A DNA stretch of 64,000 nucleotides from Uloborus plumipes (Eukaryota > Arthropoda > Arachnida > Araneae > Uloboridae). Below are positions 1 to 13,248 of this stretch, one piece after another (positions within the stretch are counted from its first letter, which is position 1; every line of letters starts with the position of its first letter). Location: NCBI GenBank assembly GCA_038373865.1, contig JAXGGA010001185.1, positions 101,481 to 165,480 of the forward strand, in the 5' to 3' direction. Under the pieces are notes generated by a model. That model was not told where the DNA came from. It was given only the letters and a program-made list of their open reading frames with translations, and searched no databases. The translations under genes were made by a program, and so were the position numbers.

Positions 1-225
1 AATTTCATAAAATTGTTATCATATGCAACAAGAAACCTTATTCCAAACCTTATTACCAAAGCAAGAAACAACATTTACAAACAACTTAGAAGTTCTCATG
101 TTAATTGCTGGGCAAGAGGGGGCGATATACTAGTCCAACAAAATGGTAATGTAAAGGTTTTGAGAAAATTGTCTGAAATGCAATATTTTGTTAACTTAAT
201 TGCAGCTGATAAAAATGCTCAATAA
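1..225 (+). pseudogene. LINE ORF1, C-terminal end (FP25-like domain)
   Basis: The frame is open to the window edge and ends at a TAA at 223-225. The residues after LLSYATRNLIP include the pattern (I)YKQLRSSHVNCWARGGDILV followed by a basic and hydrophobic end. This resembles the C-terminal domain shared by baculovirus FP25-like proteins and ORF1 proteins of many animal LINEs (arginine-rich helix, then a 'W..dG.i.V' strand). It sits about 270 bases before the endonuclease frame, as ORF1 should. In this family ORF1 proteins bind RNA. Only about 74 codons are visible. The assignment rests on pattern memory, not on a search. Confidence 0.6.
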
Positions 226-498
226 CTGTTGTTTTTTTTTAATCGCCTTTCTATGGATTTCTGTATTTCTATTGGTGATTGCTGGTTGACTTGCTTTTCT
301 TATTGATGATTTACTCTGTACGTTTCTGCTGGTTCTTGCATTTTTTCTAATTTTCATTATTTGGTGATGTGGTCGTTACTTGTCCATTACTGATACTCTT
401 TATGTTGTTGTTTTCTTAAATTTTTCCTTGACCTTATTTCTACCCGTATTGTATATTGTGCTTTTATTATAAGCTCTGCGTATTTTACAATTGAAAGT

Positions 499-3492
499 TT
501 GAACACTCAAGTCGTAAATCCCAATACTAATACACAAAATGAGAATAAATATTGCACTATTCTGCATATTAATGTAAGAAGTATTGCATCTAAAGTTGAT
601 GAATTAAACACTTTAATTAAAAATATCGAAAATATCTTATTGATTGGAATAACTGAGACATGGGGTATTTTGGATGGATTTACCTATTTTCCTGGATTTA
701 ATTGTCACTACATCAATAGAATTAATAAAATTGGTGGCGGAGTAGCTCTTTTTGTAAAGAATGATTTTTAAAATGTTCATTCCTGTACTAAATTTACTTT
801 TATAACTGATTTTTGTGAGATTGTCTCAGTTGAATCTGATAATGTTGTATTTGCAACTATATATAAACCACCTAAAGGTGACTTTACTGCCTTTTTTTCT
901 GTTCTTGATTCATTATGTGATTACTCTATAGTTGTTAAAAAGCAATTTGCTTATTTGGAGACTTTAATATTGATTTCTTAGATAAAAATGACCAAGGTAC
1001 TATGATTCAAGACTTATTCAGATCTCATGGCTGCACCAACTTCATTGATAAGCCTACACGCATAACTCATAACACCTCCACTCTAATTGATATTATCGAT
1101 ACAAACTTGTATGAGAATTTGTATGATTTTAACCATGAAAATTTGAGCAATATTGATGTTATAAGATATAATAATCCTGGTTCAGCTTACCTGAAAAATG
1201 AAGCTTTTGCTGGTATAATTATTTCTGATATTTCTGACCATTTTCCTGTATTTGTTAAACTTAATGAGAAATTAATTTTTAACAATCATAAAGCATTTAA
1301 TGAATGTAATGGCTGTACTTATCCTATGACCAGGCTTTATAATCAACATTCCCTTGAAAATTTCAGAATTTACATATCTACTATAAATTGGATGGATATC
1401 TTAATTTTTAGTAATATTGAAGATAATTACAATGCCTTTTTGAAAACTTTTTCCGATTTTTACAATATTTTTTTCCCTTATACCGCCTTCAAAAAGAAGA
1501 ACAAAATGAGGAAGTGTTGGATGAATATTGACTTATTGAGAAAGATTAAGTTTAGGAATAAACTCTATCAGAAATTTATAAACACTAGAAAAATTGAAGA
1601 TTTAATAATTTATAAGACTTATAGAAATGGGGTAAATAAGGAAATTAAGAGAGTTAAGAAACAATTTTATTGCAATCTATTTTCCATGGATAAGTCAACT
1701 AAAACTATTTGGAATAATTTAAAGAAAATTGATGTCACTGTTAAAGGTGCTGTTCAATGCGATATTACTGGTATAAGTGATTTAAAATATGATGATGTAA
1801 CTGTTGTGAATGATGCTGATAAGGCTGAGATTTTAAATAATTACATTTTGAATATAACTGATAATTTAATCATTACTAATGATATCAGTGCTTCTAATGA
1901 ACACTCATTCCATGGGTATTTAGAGAAATTTAGATCTATACCTTATTCTTTTTATTTAGGTGAAATTTCATCTGCTGAGCTTACTACGATAATTGATAAT
2001 TTGAATATTTCTAAGTGAGCTGGGCATGATGGAATACACCAGAGAGTAATAAAATATATTAAAAATGAAATTTCCCCTATGCTTACAATGTTATTTAATT
2101 GTGTTTTTTCTGAGTTTATAATACCGAATAATTTGAAAGTCTGTAAGATTATTCCTGTTTTCAAAAAAAAAAAGGTAACCCCAATGATGTTTAAAATTAT
2201 AGACCTATTTCTATTGCTTGCATTTTTGCTAAAATTCTTGAGAAGTTAATTTATTCTAGGATTTAGAACTATTTTTGCACTAATAATTTACTTTTAAATA
2301 ACCAATATGATTGTACTAAAAATAAATCAACTGAAGCAGCTATAATTCGAGCAATTGATTACATTCAGAAAGAAATTGATGTCAAAAGAAATATTGTACT
2401 TGGTTTTTTTCTTGGTCTTACTAAGGCTTTTGATGTTATTGATCATAATATTTTACTATACAAATTAAAATTTTATGGTATAAGAGGTTGAACTTTTGAT
2501 CTGCTTTGTAGTTATTAAGAACTTATTAAGTTATTAATAGAAAACAGTATGTTTCCAGAGGAAATTCATGCTCAAGAATGCTGTCAGTTAAGTATGGTGT
2601 TCCTCAGGGTTCAGTATTGGGTCCACTGTTATTCATTATCTTTTTAAATGACATTTTCTTATTATCTAAAGATTCTTTAATTTTGTCTTATGCTGATGAC
2701 ACATCTGTTTTTGTTGATGAAAAGGATGTAGTTTCCTTGAAAACTAAAAATCAGGTTTTATTAGAGAGAGTTATGTTATGGTTTAATGCTAATAAATTGT
2801 ATGTTAACTACGACAAAACTAATTTCACTATCTTTCATTGGAAAAATAAGAAAATTGACAATTTTGAACAAAGGTTTATTGGAAAAACTTATCAACATGT
2901 AGAGAATATTAATTTTTTGGGGATTAATTTGCAAAATAATTTACGCTGGGATAATCACATTGATTTTGTTTCAAAAAAGATTTCTCGTAGTTTAGGTTTA
3001 ATTAACTTTGTGTCAAATTTAGTTCCTGTAAATGTTTTGTTCATCCTATATTTTTCTATGATCTATTCAGTTATTAATTATGGTATACTTGCCTGGGGTC
3101 AAACAACTAAAAATAATTTAAACAGAATTAATGTTTTAATAAAAAGATTTCAAAGAATAGTTAATATGGCTAATAGATTTGGTGACATAAATAGAAGTTT
3201 TTTAATGAACGCTGAACAAATTTATAATTATAATGTTGGTCTTTTTATGTATGATTCAGTCCATAATGGGTTTAATTTGGAAATAGTAGAAATGCGAGAA
3301 ATGGCTCATAATTATCATACTAAGCATCGTGATGATCTTTTACCAATTTTTGCAAAAACAAATTTATTATTCAATGGCATTAATTTCTATGGACCGATAT
3401 TCTGGAATTCTCTACCAAACAGCCTAAAATGCATAAACAGTAGAAATTTATTTAAAAAACGATTAAAAAATGTTATACTTAGCTCCACTTAA
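499..3492 (+). pseudogene. LINE ORF2: endonuclease and reverse transcriptase, broken
   Basis: Endonuclease motifs are visible in order: HINVRSI (about 562), ITETW (about 648), GDFNIDFL (about 970, another frame) and SDHFPVF (about 1235). A stop at 2016-2018 replaces the residue before AGHDGI, the start of the RT domain. From 2019 to 2577 the RT is scattered over several frames. From 2578 to 3492 it is open again, with GVPQGSVLGPLLFIIFLNDI, then YADD at 2689-2700, then a 'NFLGI' and thumb region and a terminal 'FYGPIFWNSLPNSLK'. That last motif is typical of the end of CR1/Jockey-type ORF2. In life the protein nicks the target and copies the RNA by target-primed reverse transcription. At least three frame breaks make it non-functional. 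Confidence 0.88.
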
Positions 3493-3570
3493 ACTTAAAC
3501 TAATTTGTGAACACTAATTTATCCTCAATGTCTTTCGGTAGCTCTGAGTTTTTCTTTTCTTTGTTTATAT

Positions 3571-3576
<6 letters not shown>

Positions 3577-3667
<91 letters not shown>

Positions 3668-3690
3668 CATATATATTTTTTTTCTCTATT
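3577..3690. repeat. (TA)n microsatellite in LINE 3' region
   Basis: About 100 bases of almost pure TA dinucleotides with a few C interruptions near 3652 and 3667. An open frame through it codes only Tyr-Ile repeats and is not a gene. Confidence 0.95.
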
Positions 3691-4010
3691 GTTTTTACTC
3701 TCTGTATATATGTTCTTATGAATTCAGTAGAGTACTTTGTATTTCCCTAATTATTAATTTGCCCTATATGTTGTCCCTTTTGAGTGATGGGAGCTCGTCA
3801 GGCTGTTTTTTTTTACAGCCTTTACTCCCATTTACTTAATCAGGGCTTTTTGGTTATAATGTATATACTTGACGTTTTTTTTTTTTTTTTTTTCTGTATA
3901 TGTGCTCTATTTATTGTTGTATTCGTCTTATGCTATGTCTTATTTTTTGTTTATGGTTTGTATTGCCTTGATTGAAAATAAAAAATTGAAATTGAAATTG
4001 AATTGAAATA

Positions 4011-4545
4011 GCATTAAATTCCAAACTTTTTACAATGTTAGTTGATATGTTTTGTTTTGGTGATAATTGTTTCAAATAAAAAAAAATAACAAACAAGTTA
4101 AATTATGTAGATTTACTGCATATCCTTTCCATTTACCTCAATTCTTATTATTCAAAGTATATTTTTAAATTTCACTTTGTTTTATCACTTTATTAAAAAA
4201 AATCATCTCAAAATCTTTGATTTTAGCAACCTTAGCAAAAAGGTTAATATAATATTTAAAACACTGTAGTTTAGAAAAATATATGATCCTTAAAATACTT
4301 GAAATACATAAAACTACATTCACATTGATCCCGTCATACAAATCAACTTTTCAAATGATAGTTTTTACACATCATTTTGCATCTATTAAGCATTTTGCAA
4401 TGCATGGCTTAATAATAAAAGTAACAGTCGTTTGGAAATTGATAAATACTTATTGTGAATGAAAGCTCTAATGTTACTTAACTTTGTTAAATTATCTGTA
4501 TAACGATTACTGACAAAGAAGAAGCTTAACTTAATATGCACTTAC
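4011..4545. other. Intron stretch, nothing recognised
   Basis: AT-rich sequence between the LINE tail and the intu exon at 4546-4599. I see no coding block, no terminal repeats and no RNA gene. Confidence 0.6.
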
Positions 4546-4599
4546 AGATGGTTGATAATCACAGGATTCTAGCTCCGATAACACATCTTCTATTTCAGC
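4546..4599 (-). CDS. intu: inturned, exon coding AEIEDVLSELESCDYQPS
   Basis: Minus-strand reading gives acceptor TTTCAG at 4600-4605, a 54-base exon (18 codons, phase 0 at both ends) and donor GTAAGT reading down from 4545. The peptide follows directly on the exon at 6353-6515: ...PLPSEIS + AEIEDVLSELESCD. In vertebrate Inturned the WLTLPLEI block is followed by an 'ELDMALSDLEAADF' segment, which it matches in place and character. This lies in the central longin-like part of the protein. Later exons (toward lower coordinates) are not in the window. Confidence 0.78.
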
Positions 4600-4885
4600 C
4601 TGAAATATACATCATTTTCATTTTATTTTAATGTAGACACTAATAAAAAAACAGTCAAAAATAAAATAAACATTTTTGATATTTAGGACATGTGTAAAGG
4701 TATTTAAAGCATGTACCATGGCTACAGCTATATGGCCTATATTTATTGCACCTAAGATTTACTTTGTAGAAGGTAACACCAAGAAATTACCCGTATTACA
4801 ATTGGCTAGCAGATGGTGACAACTTTTGTTGTTTGTACTCTGGGGCACATATTTGGTTTACATAATTTTTACCTCCATACAGAAA

Positions 4886-5040
4886 TTTGGTAAAATCTTA
4901 TTTGGAATATGCTATATAACTTTGTTTGCCTTATTTTAAAAAAGTTATTAACTTATTGGAAAGGGTTCAAAGGAGAGCTACTAGGCTAATAAATGGAATT
5001 TTAAATTTAGATTATGATCCTAGAACTTATGAGCAAGGTT
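4886..5040 (+). mobile_element. CR1-like LINE fragment (RT C-terminus)
   Basis: Broken frames read ...YLEYAI, LPYFKK, then INLLERVQRRATRLINGILN and LDYDPRTY. This is the 'LERVQRRATRLV' block just after the palm/thumb of CR1-like RTs, the same family as the copies at 10645, 38256 and 39295. Similarity ends abruptly near 5036. It is 5' and 3' truncated. Confidence 0.8.
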
Positions 5041-6352
5041 GCCAAGTGTAAGAACAGTAAATGTGGGACATGCTTCTAGAGGGAAGAGGGCAAAACGAAT
5101 GAAGTCTGAAAGTTGAAGTTAAACATCATAAAACTTGAGATTAAATTTTTCTCACACAAATTAATGCAAAACAAAACACACCTGCATTTTTTGACGTGTC
5201 GTTATTTTTCTTCATGAATATTGGTGAGAAAAGTTTTAGTACTAAATATTGTGAAAATGCATGTTTTCTCCTTATTTATCTCTTATTTCATAGCACGGAA
5301 GGTAAAATATTTGTTTCTACTAATAGCACGTTAAGAGGAAATATGTAAGGCTTCATAATACCACACTTTCAAAAGGGGAAATTTGAATATGCATAAACTA
5401 GTTTTAGAGTCAGTGACAAAACTTTTGATTTTACAATTCAACATACATGGAATTAAACCTTACTACAGATGCCAACGCTTATATAAATCAAGTTTGTTTT
5501 AAGCAGTTTTGATTCAATAAAGCGGTTTTGATTCAATGAATAATAATTCAGTTCTTCAAATTATTTCAGTCCTGCTAGGTGGGAAGCTTTGTTAAGTGAG
5601 GTGGTTGCTTGTTGAGCAAAAAAACTTCCCGTCTATTGGACTGAAAACAATTTGAAGGAACTATCCATACTGATGAGGAGTTGGCAGTGGGGGTAGATTT
5701 TAGCGCAAGTTGGTGTGATTAAAGAAGAAAACAAGGGAAGATGGTAGTTTGGCACAAACTTAGCAGGCAAACTAGATATCATAACTTTTTAAGGCTGAGG
5801 GTTTAGGAATTCAGGATGAAAACCCTCTTTTTTGCGGGAAAGAGTTCAAGATTTTCTTAATGAAGATTTTTTTACAACAGGGTTGTTTTTGGGGCTATAA
5901 TAATGTGTGAAAGAGAAAATACACGTCAATCACTCAAGTGACCCCAATTGAATAAACTTTAGTATCAAACTGAAAATCTTTGACAAACTCCAACCTTCTC
6001 TCCAAACACAATTACACCTGCTTTTTTACAATTGAGGCCTACTTTTCGTCTTCACAATTCCTTTTTACACTAATAGATTGACACACTTGAAAAATGTTTC
6101 ATTTTTATAACATCTGTGAAAAGTAAACATTAAAGAATGTCGCTATCGAAAAAGGAAAGAACACTAATATTTTTCTTTCAAGAACAACAATACAAAAAAA
6201 AAAAAAAAAAAAAAAACACGGTTAAAGCAAAATTTGCTGCCCTAGGCAGCTGTCAAGGCTGCCTATAAGGAAATTAGGCCCAGCTTATATAGTTTTCTTT
6301 CAATGTGAAAAATGAAAGATTTTAAATTAAAGATAAATCAATAGCCTTTTAC
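5041..6352. other. Intron stretch, nothing recognised
   Basis: No coding block or terminal repeats were recognised. It includes a poly-A run at about 6189-6217. The wording of the sequence around 5570-5890 is richer in G than its surroundings, but I cannot assign it. Confidence 0.5.
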
Positions 6353-6515
6353 ACTTATTTCAGATGGTAAAGGAATCCATTGGACACTAGGAATAGCTTC
6401 CATGAAATGTGGTTTTAATGCTTTCTCCCTCTGCTGAGAATACGTCAGGATATGTCTGAAGTATAAAATGCAAAACTGATCCATTCGTTTTTCATCATTT
6501 CCAGTGGTAAAAGCT
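6353..6515 (-). CDS. intu: inturned, exon ending in WIPLPSEIS
   Basis: Minus strand: acceptor TATTATAG at 6516-6523, exon of 163 bases, donor GTAAAAG from 6352 down. The first base completes a codon left by the preceding exon; the other 162 bases give 54 residues, beginning AFTTGNDEKRMDQFCILYFR and ending SVQWIPLPSEIS. Vertebrate Inturned has the same layout: an '[20 protein letters not shown]' block and then 'LPGVRWLTLPLEI'. This is the linker and start of the second longin-type region. The upstream frame is open for some codons past the acceptor, but the pyrimidine/AT-rich tract and AG fit the splice site better. Confidence 0.82.
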
Positions 6516-7677
6516 CTATAATAAATATAATAACCCTTATTATCATCAAAGTAATTTAATTTAGCTATTATTAATTTTTTCAATCAAGATGCAAACATGA
6601 AGATCTAACAATGCACAATTTAATTCCAAAACAACTCAGATGATGCTCAATCTTTTTCACAGATTTGAACTCATCAAACAATCAATATCAGATTTTTCAT
6701 ACAGTCAATTTTCATATCTAACAAAGTCCACTACAGCAGAAATCTCGTTTTAGAGAAGACTTTAACAACCTGCAACTCAAACTACACAGGAACAATCCAT
6801 TTGCAGGATTGGTAAAATGCAATTTGTTACAGTCAAATGATTTCACTGTTTTCTGACTTTGCTAAAAAGAGATTTAGTTGCATGAAAAGGACAAAACAAA
6901 TTTTGTCTCAAGTCAAATTGCTATTTTAAGTCATCTCTCAAAGTTTTCAATTTTTATTATTTAAAAAAAAAATAAATAAATATTAAAAAACCTCTTGTCG
7001 TGCCTCAGCAAAATTTCTACTAAAGAAAATTCTTAAGATCTTCAATAACTTACAATAACTACAGTTATATAAGAGCATTTTAACAAATGTCTATTTTATA
7101 TGCATTAGAGGGGCCAATATTTCAAAATTGCATAGTTTGTTAAATCTGGGAAGCATACAGATTGGCTATATTTTAAAGATATTTATTATTAAATGAATAC
7201 TTACAAAAGTTTGGTACACTAATTCATTTTTACAAACAAAACATTTTTATTACTTAGGGGAAAAATACAGTTATTAAAGATTTTAATTTTTAATTAAGTA
7301 TATTTTGAATGACTTACCACCCCCCCCCCCCAAAAAAAAAGCCTTCTCTCTCATTAAAGGAAAGAAAAAATCATAAAGCAAGGCTTAATGTATGGTAAAA
7401 ATACTGCAAACATGAAGAATAAAAAAAGATCAAAATTTAACAATAAAATAAATATTGAAAAGTAAACATTTTAATAATTGAAATGTGGCTGATTAAATCA
7501 CTAATATCTTTTTAAATTTTAATGATATGCAGCTGATTTTTTTTTTTTTTTTAAGTTGCCAAATTTACTTGAATCTCAAATTTTGAAATTTATAAATTAC
7601 TTTTTTACACATATGCAGTGAGAAATTAATTGCTTTACATTTTCATATTGCATCAAAACTTTAAATTTTTATTTTAA
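6516..7677. other. Intron stretch, nothing recognised
   Basis: AT-rich, with a C10/A9 tract at about 7319-7339 and T runs near 7540. The coding segment of intu expected between 6515 and 16526 was looked for here and not found. Confidence 0.5.
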
Positions 7678-8765
7678 ACCAGCTGCATGGCCCGGCGATG
7701 CACGAACTTCTTCAGAAATAAAAGCGATGTCAAGTAGCGCATGCTTAACACTCTCCCTAAATGACAAATGAAAAATTTACGGAGAATAACAGCACTAAAT
7801 TGCTCATTCTTAATCCAAAATTATCAATAAAATTCTAAATCTATTAGTTGTTCTCACATTTAAAAAAAAAAAAAAAAAGAAAAAAAAATCCCTACTAAAA
7901 GCAATTATTTCCATACTACTCATTTTTCTTGTAAAAATAACAATAATATTCTAAGCAAAAAGTTGTTTTAGAATTTGAATAGCATCCAAAACAACTATTT
8001 GGTAAGAATAATTACGTATTAGAATTTTACTCATTGACAGATATTCAAAATGGCAACAGAAATAAATGAAAATTATTGATTAGAATAAAAGAAATGACGA
8101 AAAATATGGTTTTATTAATTAGAATTGAGAAAAGAAATTCCAACAAAAAACCATCATTAGACCTTAAGAGCACCACATTTTCAAATAGCAACAGAAAAAA
8201 ATAAAAGTGTTACTAAAAACAATCGTTAGAACTTTATTGTAACCTGTATTCAAAATGGCAGTATTTTCTTTTTCTTTGATTTGGAGAAAGTAGTGTTTTC
8301 CCTGCAAAAATGGCACTAATAGCAAAAGCAATTTAAGAATTTTACTTTTGCAGCACTCAGGCAAAAATGGCAGCAGATAGAAATCATTAATGAGATTTTT
8401 TTCACGTGCACACGATCGTCGATTTTCAATTAAAAATTAAATTCTGCTTTCTTTTAAAAGCCTGCATCTTTTTTCAGGGTGGAGATATCAATTAGTGGTT
8501 TTGAAAACTGTAGGAAGGAAACTTTCCTAAAAGGTATTTTTGCATTTTTTCAAATGAGACCAAGATCAAGAAGATCCGATAAGTATTTTGCTATATAGGG
8601 ACATTTTGAAGTCCTTTATTAGAAATTCGAATGGATTGGTACTTTTTTCCTGCTCAAAAACCACCCTATGATAATTCCCGGGTGCCCAAGTATCTCCCTG
8701 CCAAATTTTATCCCAATCTGACGTAAACTGTAGATTTGTATAAGGTACACACACATATAAACATA
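7678..8765. repeat. Candidate interspersed repeat, class unknown
   Basis: It opens with CTGCATGGCCCGGCGATGCA, a CG-rich island in AT-rich surroundings, and closes near 8755 with the repetitive ACACACATATAAACATATAT. A related CG-rich phrase (CCCGCACAGCGATGCCCGTG) occurs at 54079-54098, followed in both places by A-rich sequence and GAAG. A conserved opening and a repetitive tail suggest a dispersed repeat. There are no terminal repeats or target duplication that I can define, so the ends are approximate. A minus-strand open frame at 8566-8754 has no recognised product. Confidence 0.35.
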
Positions 8766-10644
8766 TATATTCTTCTCATATGTTTTATTTATGTGGATTT
8801 TAGTGTAATAATTTTAATGCATGCTGTCAAGTTTTTTGAAACTTTGTTAAAGTTTGAAGATAAACTTTATGTGTTATGAGTCACATTGCATGCCAAGAAA
8901 ATTTGATATTTTTTAAAGAAATACTTACAACTTCAAGGACATAAAAAATACTTTTACGAAAATCTATAAAATGATTGTACATAGTAAACTACATAAAATT
9001 TATAGCTATTTACAATGAAGGATAATTAAAGAATGTTTTTGATTTCTTATTGTGTTGCTGGTCCCTCTAACATATGGGTGATTTAATTTTTATTGAAAAA
9101 TGTCAGTTAGAACCTGTACTTTATGCAACACAAATTATAGAATAACTGTTCTTTTATTTCTCAAGAAATTCCGTTAAAATGTGAATTTTTGTAAATAATG
9201 AAGGTTTTTTCTTTTGTTTTTGTTTGCCACAGTAATCTATGAGGAAATTTCTTACTAATAAAAGTTTTTGAAGCAAATGTGAATTTCAGGTCAGGTTCTA
9301 TATAGTTCCCAAAACCTTCCTTATGTTCTAATGTTAAGCTTAATTAGAACTGCTCAAAAAAAGGCCTTAGAAAAAATTTAATCAAAAAGTGATATTTCAT
9401 ACATATTCTATATCAACAATTTTTTTCAATCCTACTCATCATGAATATTTGTTATTGAGCCTAATACAAACATTTTATACTATCTTTTTAATTTGAAGTT
9501 AGAAAATATTTAATTTATAGTTGAAATTAAAAACAAAGTGTACAACCACCAGGAAAGTAAAATATATGTAAACTGAATGAATAAAATTATTATTTTTCAT
9601 TATTTTCTTTTTTCCGGATGCTGACAAATACTAAACTGAGTTACATGAGACTATTGGCTTAAATATACTTTTATATGTATACACATATATAAAACATAAA
9701 AATAAGTCTAAAAAATAAAGAACACCATACACTTTCAAAGCTTGAAACTGAAATTTTAGCAGCTTTGCCAAGGACGTAGTGAAATATTGCACCTCAGCAG
9801 TAGTCACACTGGAAAAAACAACAATAATGAATTCAGTTTCAAAGAAGGTCTTGTGGACAAAATTTCAGTCACATTAAAAGAAGTTCAAAATGTTTACCAT
9901 GATGCAGGAAAAACCAGAAGCATTATTTCATTGTCTTCTTTCAAAAAACCTATATGCACAATTTCTTCTTCTAGTTTGACGCTACAGCTATAAATACAGA
10001 GAAAAGTATAGTACTCAATCAAAATGAAATTCAAAAAAAAATATATATATGCATATGTATATATAATATATATTCAAAAGTTAGGTGCAGTCACTTAACA
10101 GAGACTTACACCATGAAAACATAAAGAAAACTTTCATCCATATGCACCAAAAATAAATAAATAAAATATTAGCCAACTTGTGTGAAGTATTCACACGTGA
10201 CAGAAGGAATGCAAAATTTAGTCTTCTGAAGTTGCTTTGAATAACAGCAAATATGTGAATTGTTTACTTGTTTTTTGCTGGTAATTGTGAAAAAAAAATT
10301 TAAATATGTCTTACTTTTGAAGTTGAATGAAATGTTACTAAAGTTAAGGCATATGCACAAAAAACAAAGAACTTTTTAGAAGTAATATACATGATGGAGG
10401 AAAGTTGGATTAGAATTCTACCGAAGAAAAAACCAATTAAAACTATAATTTTAGGCTCAAATTCGAAAGCATGTCTTTCCCAATAAAAGTACAAGGCTTT
10501 ATCTAACAGAGCCAATGCCTATTAAGTTTCATACTATTCATTGAAGTAATCTATAATTAAAAACAAAAAAAAACGATTTGTTAACAAGTTCAACAATTTT
10601 TAGATCAAGGGTCTATTTTTTGCCATCAGCTGGCACGATACGAT
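8766..10644. other. Intron stretch, nothing recognised
   Basis: AT-rich. Short open frames at 9787-9993 (+) and 10169-10515 (-) show no motif, splice frame or homology I recognise. Confidence 0.5.
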
Positions 10645-10990
10645 TTAAAATTTAATATGCATAGTCTTGAGCGAAGGAGAATCAGAAGGGACATGATTCA
10701 GTTGTTTAAATTTATTAAAGTGAATGATGTATGGCTTAGAATTTGCACGGAAAGCAGGACAAGGGGTCATTGTTTTAAGCTGTTTAAATCTCAGGCTAAT
10801 CTGGAAATTCGGAAAAATTACTATTTTTGCAGGGTAGTGGAAACTTGGAACAGTTTTCCGGAAGAGGCAGTAAGGAACAATGGGGTAGATAGCTTTTAGA
10901 GGGCCATTGATCTTCATTGGGGTCTATAATTTGACTAGGACCAGCCCAGTTGGGCCCAGAGCCCGTTGCTGGTCTTTGTATTTGTATAAA
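10645..10990 (+). mobile_element. CR1-like LINE 3' end fragment
   Basis: Reads HSLERRRIRRDMIQLFKFIK, then CTESRTRGHCFKLFKSQAN, then YFCRVVETWNSFPEEAVRNN, ending 'DLHWGL*FD' and a 3' UTR with GGGCCCAGAGCCCGTTGCTG. This is the C-terminal end and 3' UTR of the CR1-like family seen at 38256-38865. It is 5' truncated, as is usual for these elements. Confidence 0.85.
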
Positions 10991-13248
10991 ATGAGGGGTC
11001 AATCATGGACTTTGATAAAATATTTAGGAAGACCTCGGCTTTTGACAGAAAAACAGGCTAGAGAAATAATAAATAAGATAACCCAGTTAAAAGGAGAAAG
11101 GAGAATTTAAAATTGATTATTTTCCAAATTTGAACACATTAATTAACTGAAAAACTTTTATGCAAAGTATAAAATCACTTGCAATTAATATCATCACAAT
11201 AAATCAGTAAAATCTTAAGAATCTTTGGCTATTAATTATGAATTAAATAAAATATTAGACATTGTTAAGGAGTTGAAAGAAAAAGAAGTAAATTCTCTTA
11301 GAAAGTTAAAAATTAGTGCTCTTTCATGAGATAAACTCATGTCATCTGATTTTGTTTGAAAAATTACCTTCACAGAAGGATCTTAAATTTTTCTGTTTGC
11401 AGAACTAAATCCTATTGTTTTATTTAGTTCAGTTCTCCAGTAAAACTTCCTATAATTATGAAATACAGGTCGCCGAACAGAATATGCACATATTTGAGAA
11501 TGCAGAGGCTGTATGTATGCAAATTGATAGTTTAACACAGCATACAAACACTCTTAAAGATTGTAGAAAATAAATGTACTAAAGCATAAGAATTTATTTT
11601 ATGTGCTTAAAAAAAGATATTTATTTAGTCCTACTAATAAATATATATATAATTTCAATGGACACAAAAAAGCTCATACAAGTTATATTTTTGGTAAACA
11701 ATCCTCCACACAAAGAATTTACAATAAATTTAAATAAAATACAAAGTTACAAAAAAAATGTAATTTATCAAATTAGCTAGTTAGCACTATATTAATTTAT
11801 TTGTCACCATATTGTAAGATTCAACAATAATGTACCTAAATGAGATTAAGAAAACTAGAAAATATTAAATGCACCATTATACAAGCAGTAGAAAATCTCC
11901 ATCTATACCCGTAATCAGGCAAAATGTTCATCAGTCTATCTAAAATGACGAGACTGAGAATCATATGAAATTGCACACAGATGTATTTACTCTGCATTTG
12001 TGATCCTTGCAAGTTGATTTTTGATAAGTTGCACTTTTAAAAATGAATAAGATTTTGAACACTTTACTTTATAGACAGCAAACTAATTATGTTGGTGGAG
12101 AGATAAGTTTTCAAAAGAGCTTACAAAGAATGAAGCCTTAAATGTGATGCGAAATCTATTTTGTACATAGAGAAGAAATAGTTTAAAACAATTTAAGCAT
12201 GTTTTGATTTTAAATCTTCAACCTAATTTGGCAAGTGGATGCAGGGCAAAGTGGATGGAGCAAAGTGAAAGAATTCAATTCATTTAATTGTTGACTCATT
12301 TTTTAAATCATGTAGATATTTCGTTATTTATTAATTCATTTACATTCTATTCCTTAATTACTCACTAACGTATTCATTCAATTGTTTATTTCCTATTTCG
12401 TTCTTTAGATTAATCACTCATTATTTTTTCTCATTTATTAACTATTTATTCATTTATTTTTTTTATTATTTTTTTTATCAATAATTCATTTTCTCTTTTA
12501 TTGACGAATTCATTTGATGAAAAGTACTGTTAATCATCAAATAGATTTTTTTAATACAAAAATATTTTATTTTTCCCTTTGCCCCATGGTTCTTTGAGAT
12601 GAAAATGTTCAACATTTTGTCAAAAGTACAAAATAACTGCCCAAAAATGAAAAATAATATTTCAACAAGTTATATTGCAAAATACATTATTCCTCCTTTG
12701 TGTACAATAAGTTATAGTAAACAATTTCCAATTTGTTCAGTTTGAAACATGGCCGGTTTGTTCATTGGCCGGAAGCCTCTTGAATTTGACACACATTTGC
12801 AGATACCTCTATAAGTCAACCTCCATTTGCTATTCAAGTGCACTTTTTTTGACCAACTTTCTTTCACATTGACCATTTCTGATAAATTTATGTTTCTTAG
12901 CCAGTCAACCAAGTTTATTCTTTAAAGAGCTCTTTCAGAGAATTCCCCCTTGTATCTAGGGGAGTCAACACCACTCTCTGTGCCCTATGCTATTGGTGCA
13001 CTGACTAGAAAGGGTTGGAGATTTGTACCTAGGAAAGTCCATGTGAAAAAGAAGACACACAAGTTTTAGAATCACGTGCGAGTTAGACTTGATATTTTTT
13101 AATAGAACCAAATGAAAATAAAAATTATGGATTTATTTCTCTCATGAGGTATTAAAATAATACTTAAATATATAAGAGAAATTATTTACTAGAATTGGTT
13201 TTTATAAGATGAACGCTATGCACTAGTAAGTAAGTGATACAGAACACT
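10991..13248. other. Intron stretch with T-rich low complexity
   Basis: An open frame just after the LINE, ending at 11110, reads GRPRLLTEKQAREIINKITQ, which looks like the GRPR helix-turn-helix start of a transposase, but nothing downstream supports one. 12290-12500 is made of TCATTTATT-like repeats. A minus-strand frame at 12712-12912 is unassigned. Confidence 0.4.

Larger units (their letters stand above)
1..4010 (+). mobile_element. Decayed non-LTR retrotransposon (LINE), CR1/Jockey group
   Basis: The segment reads in order as the C-terminal end of an ORF1 protein, an apurinic-type endonuclease, a reverse transcriptase, a 3' untranslated part with a long TA repeat, and a tail of short repeats of the type TTGAAATTGAAATTGAA at about 3972-4010. 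This order and a repetitive tail are typical of LINEs. The RT has the GVPQGSVLGP and YADD motifs of the CR1/Jockey/L2 group; I cannot fix the clade. The element starts beyond the left window edge, so its length and 5' state are unknown. It lies in intu intron space in the opposite orientation to that gene. Several frameshifts and stops show it is dead. Confidence 0.85.

Noticed and set aside
3507..3839. 110-codon open frame with Tyr-Ile repeats
   Set aside because: It is a translation of the (TA)n microsatellite in the LINE 3' region.
8566..8754. 62-codon minus-strand frame
   Set aside because: It lies within a candidate interspersed repeat and shows no domain; kept only as part of that repeat.
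10907..11110. GRPRLLTEKQ frame as a helix-turn-helix transposase start
   Set aside because: The frame begins inside the CR1 3' UTR and stops after a few helices; no further transposase domain follows.
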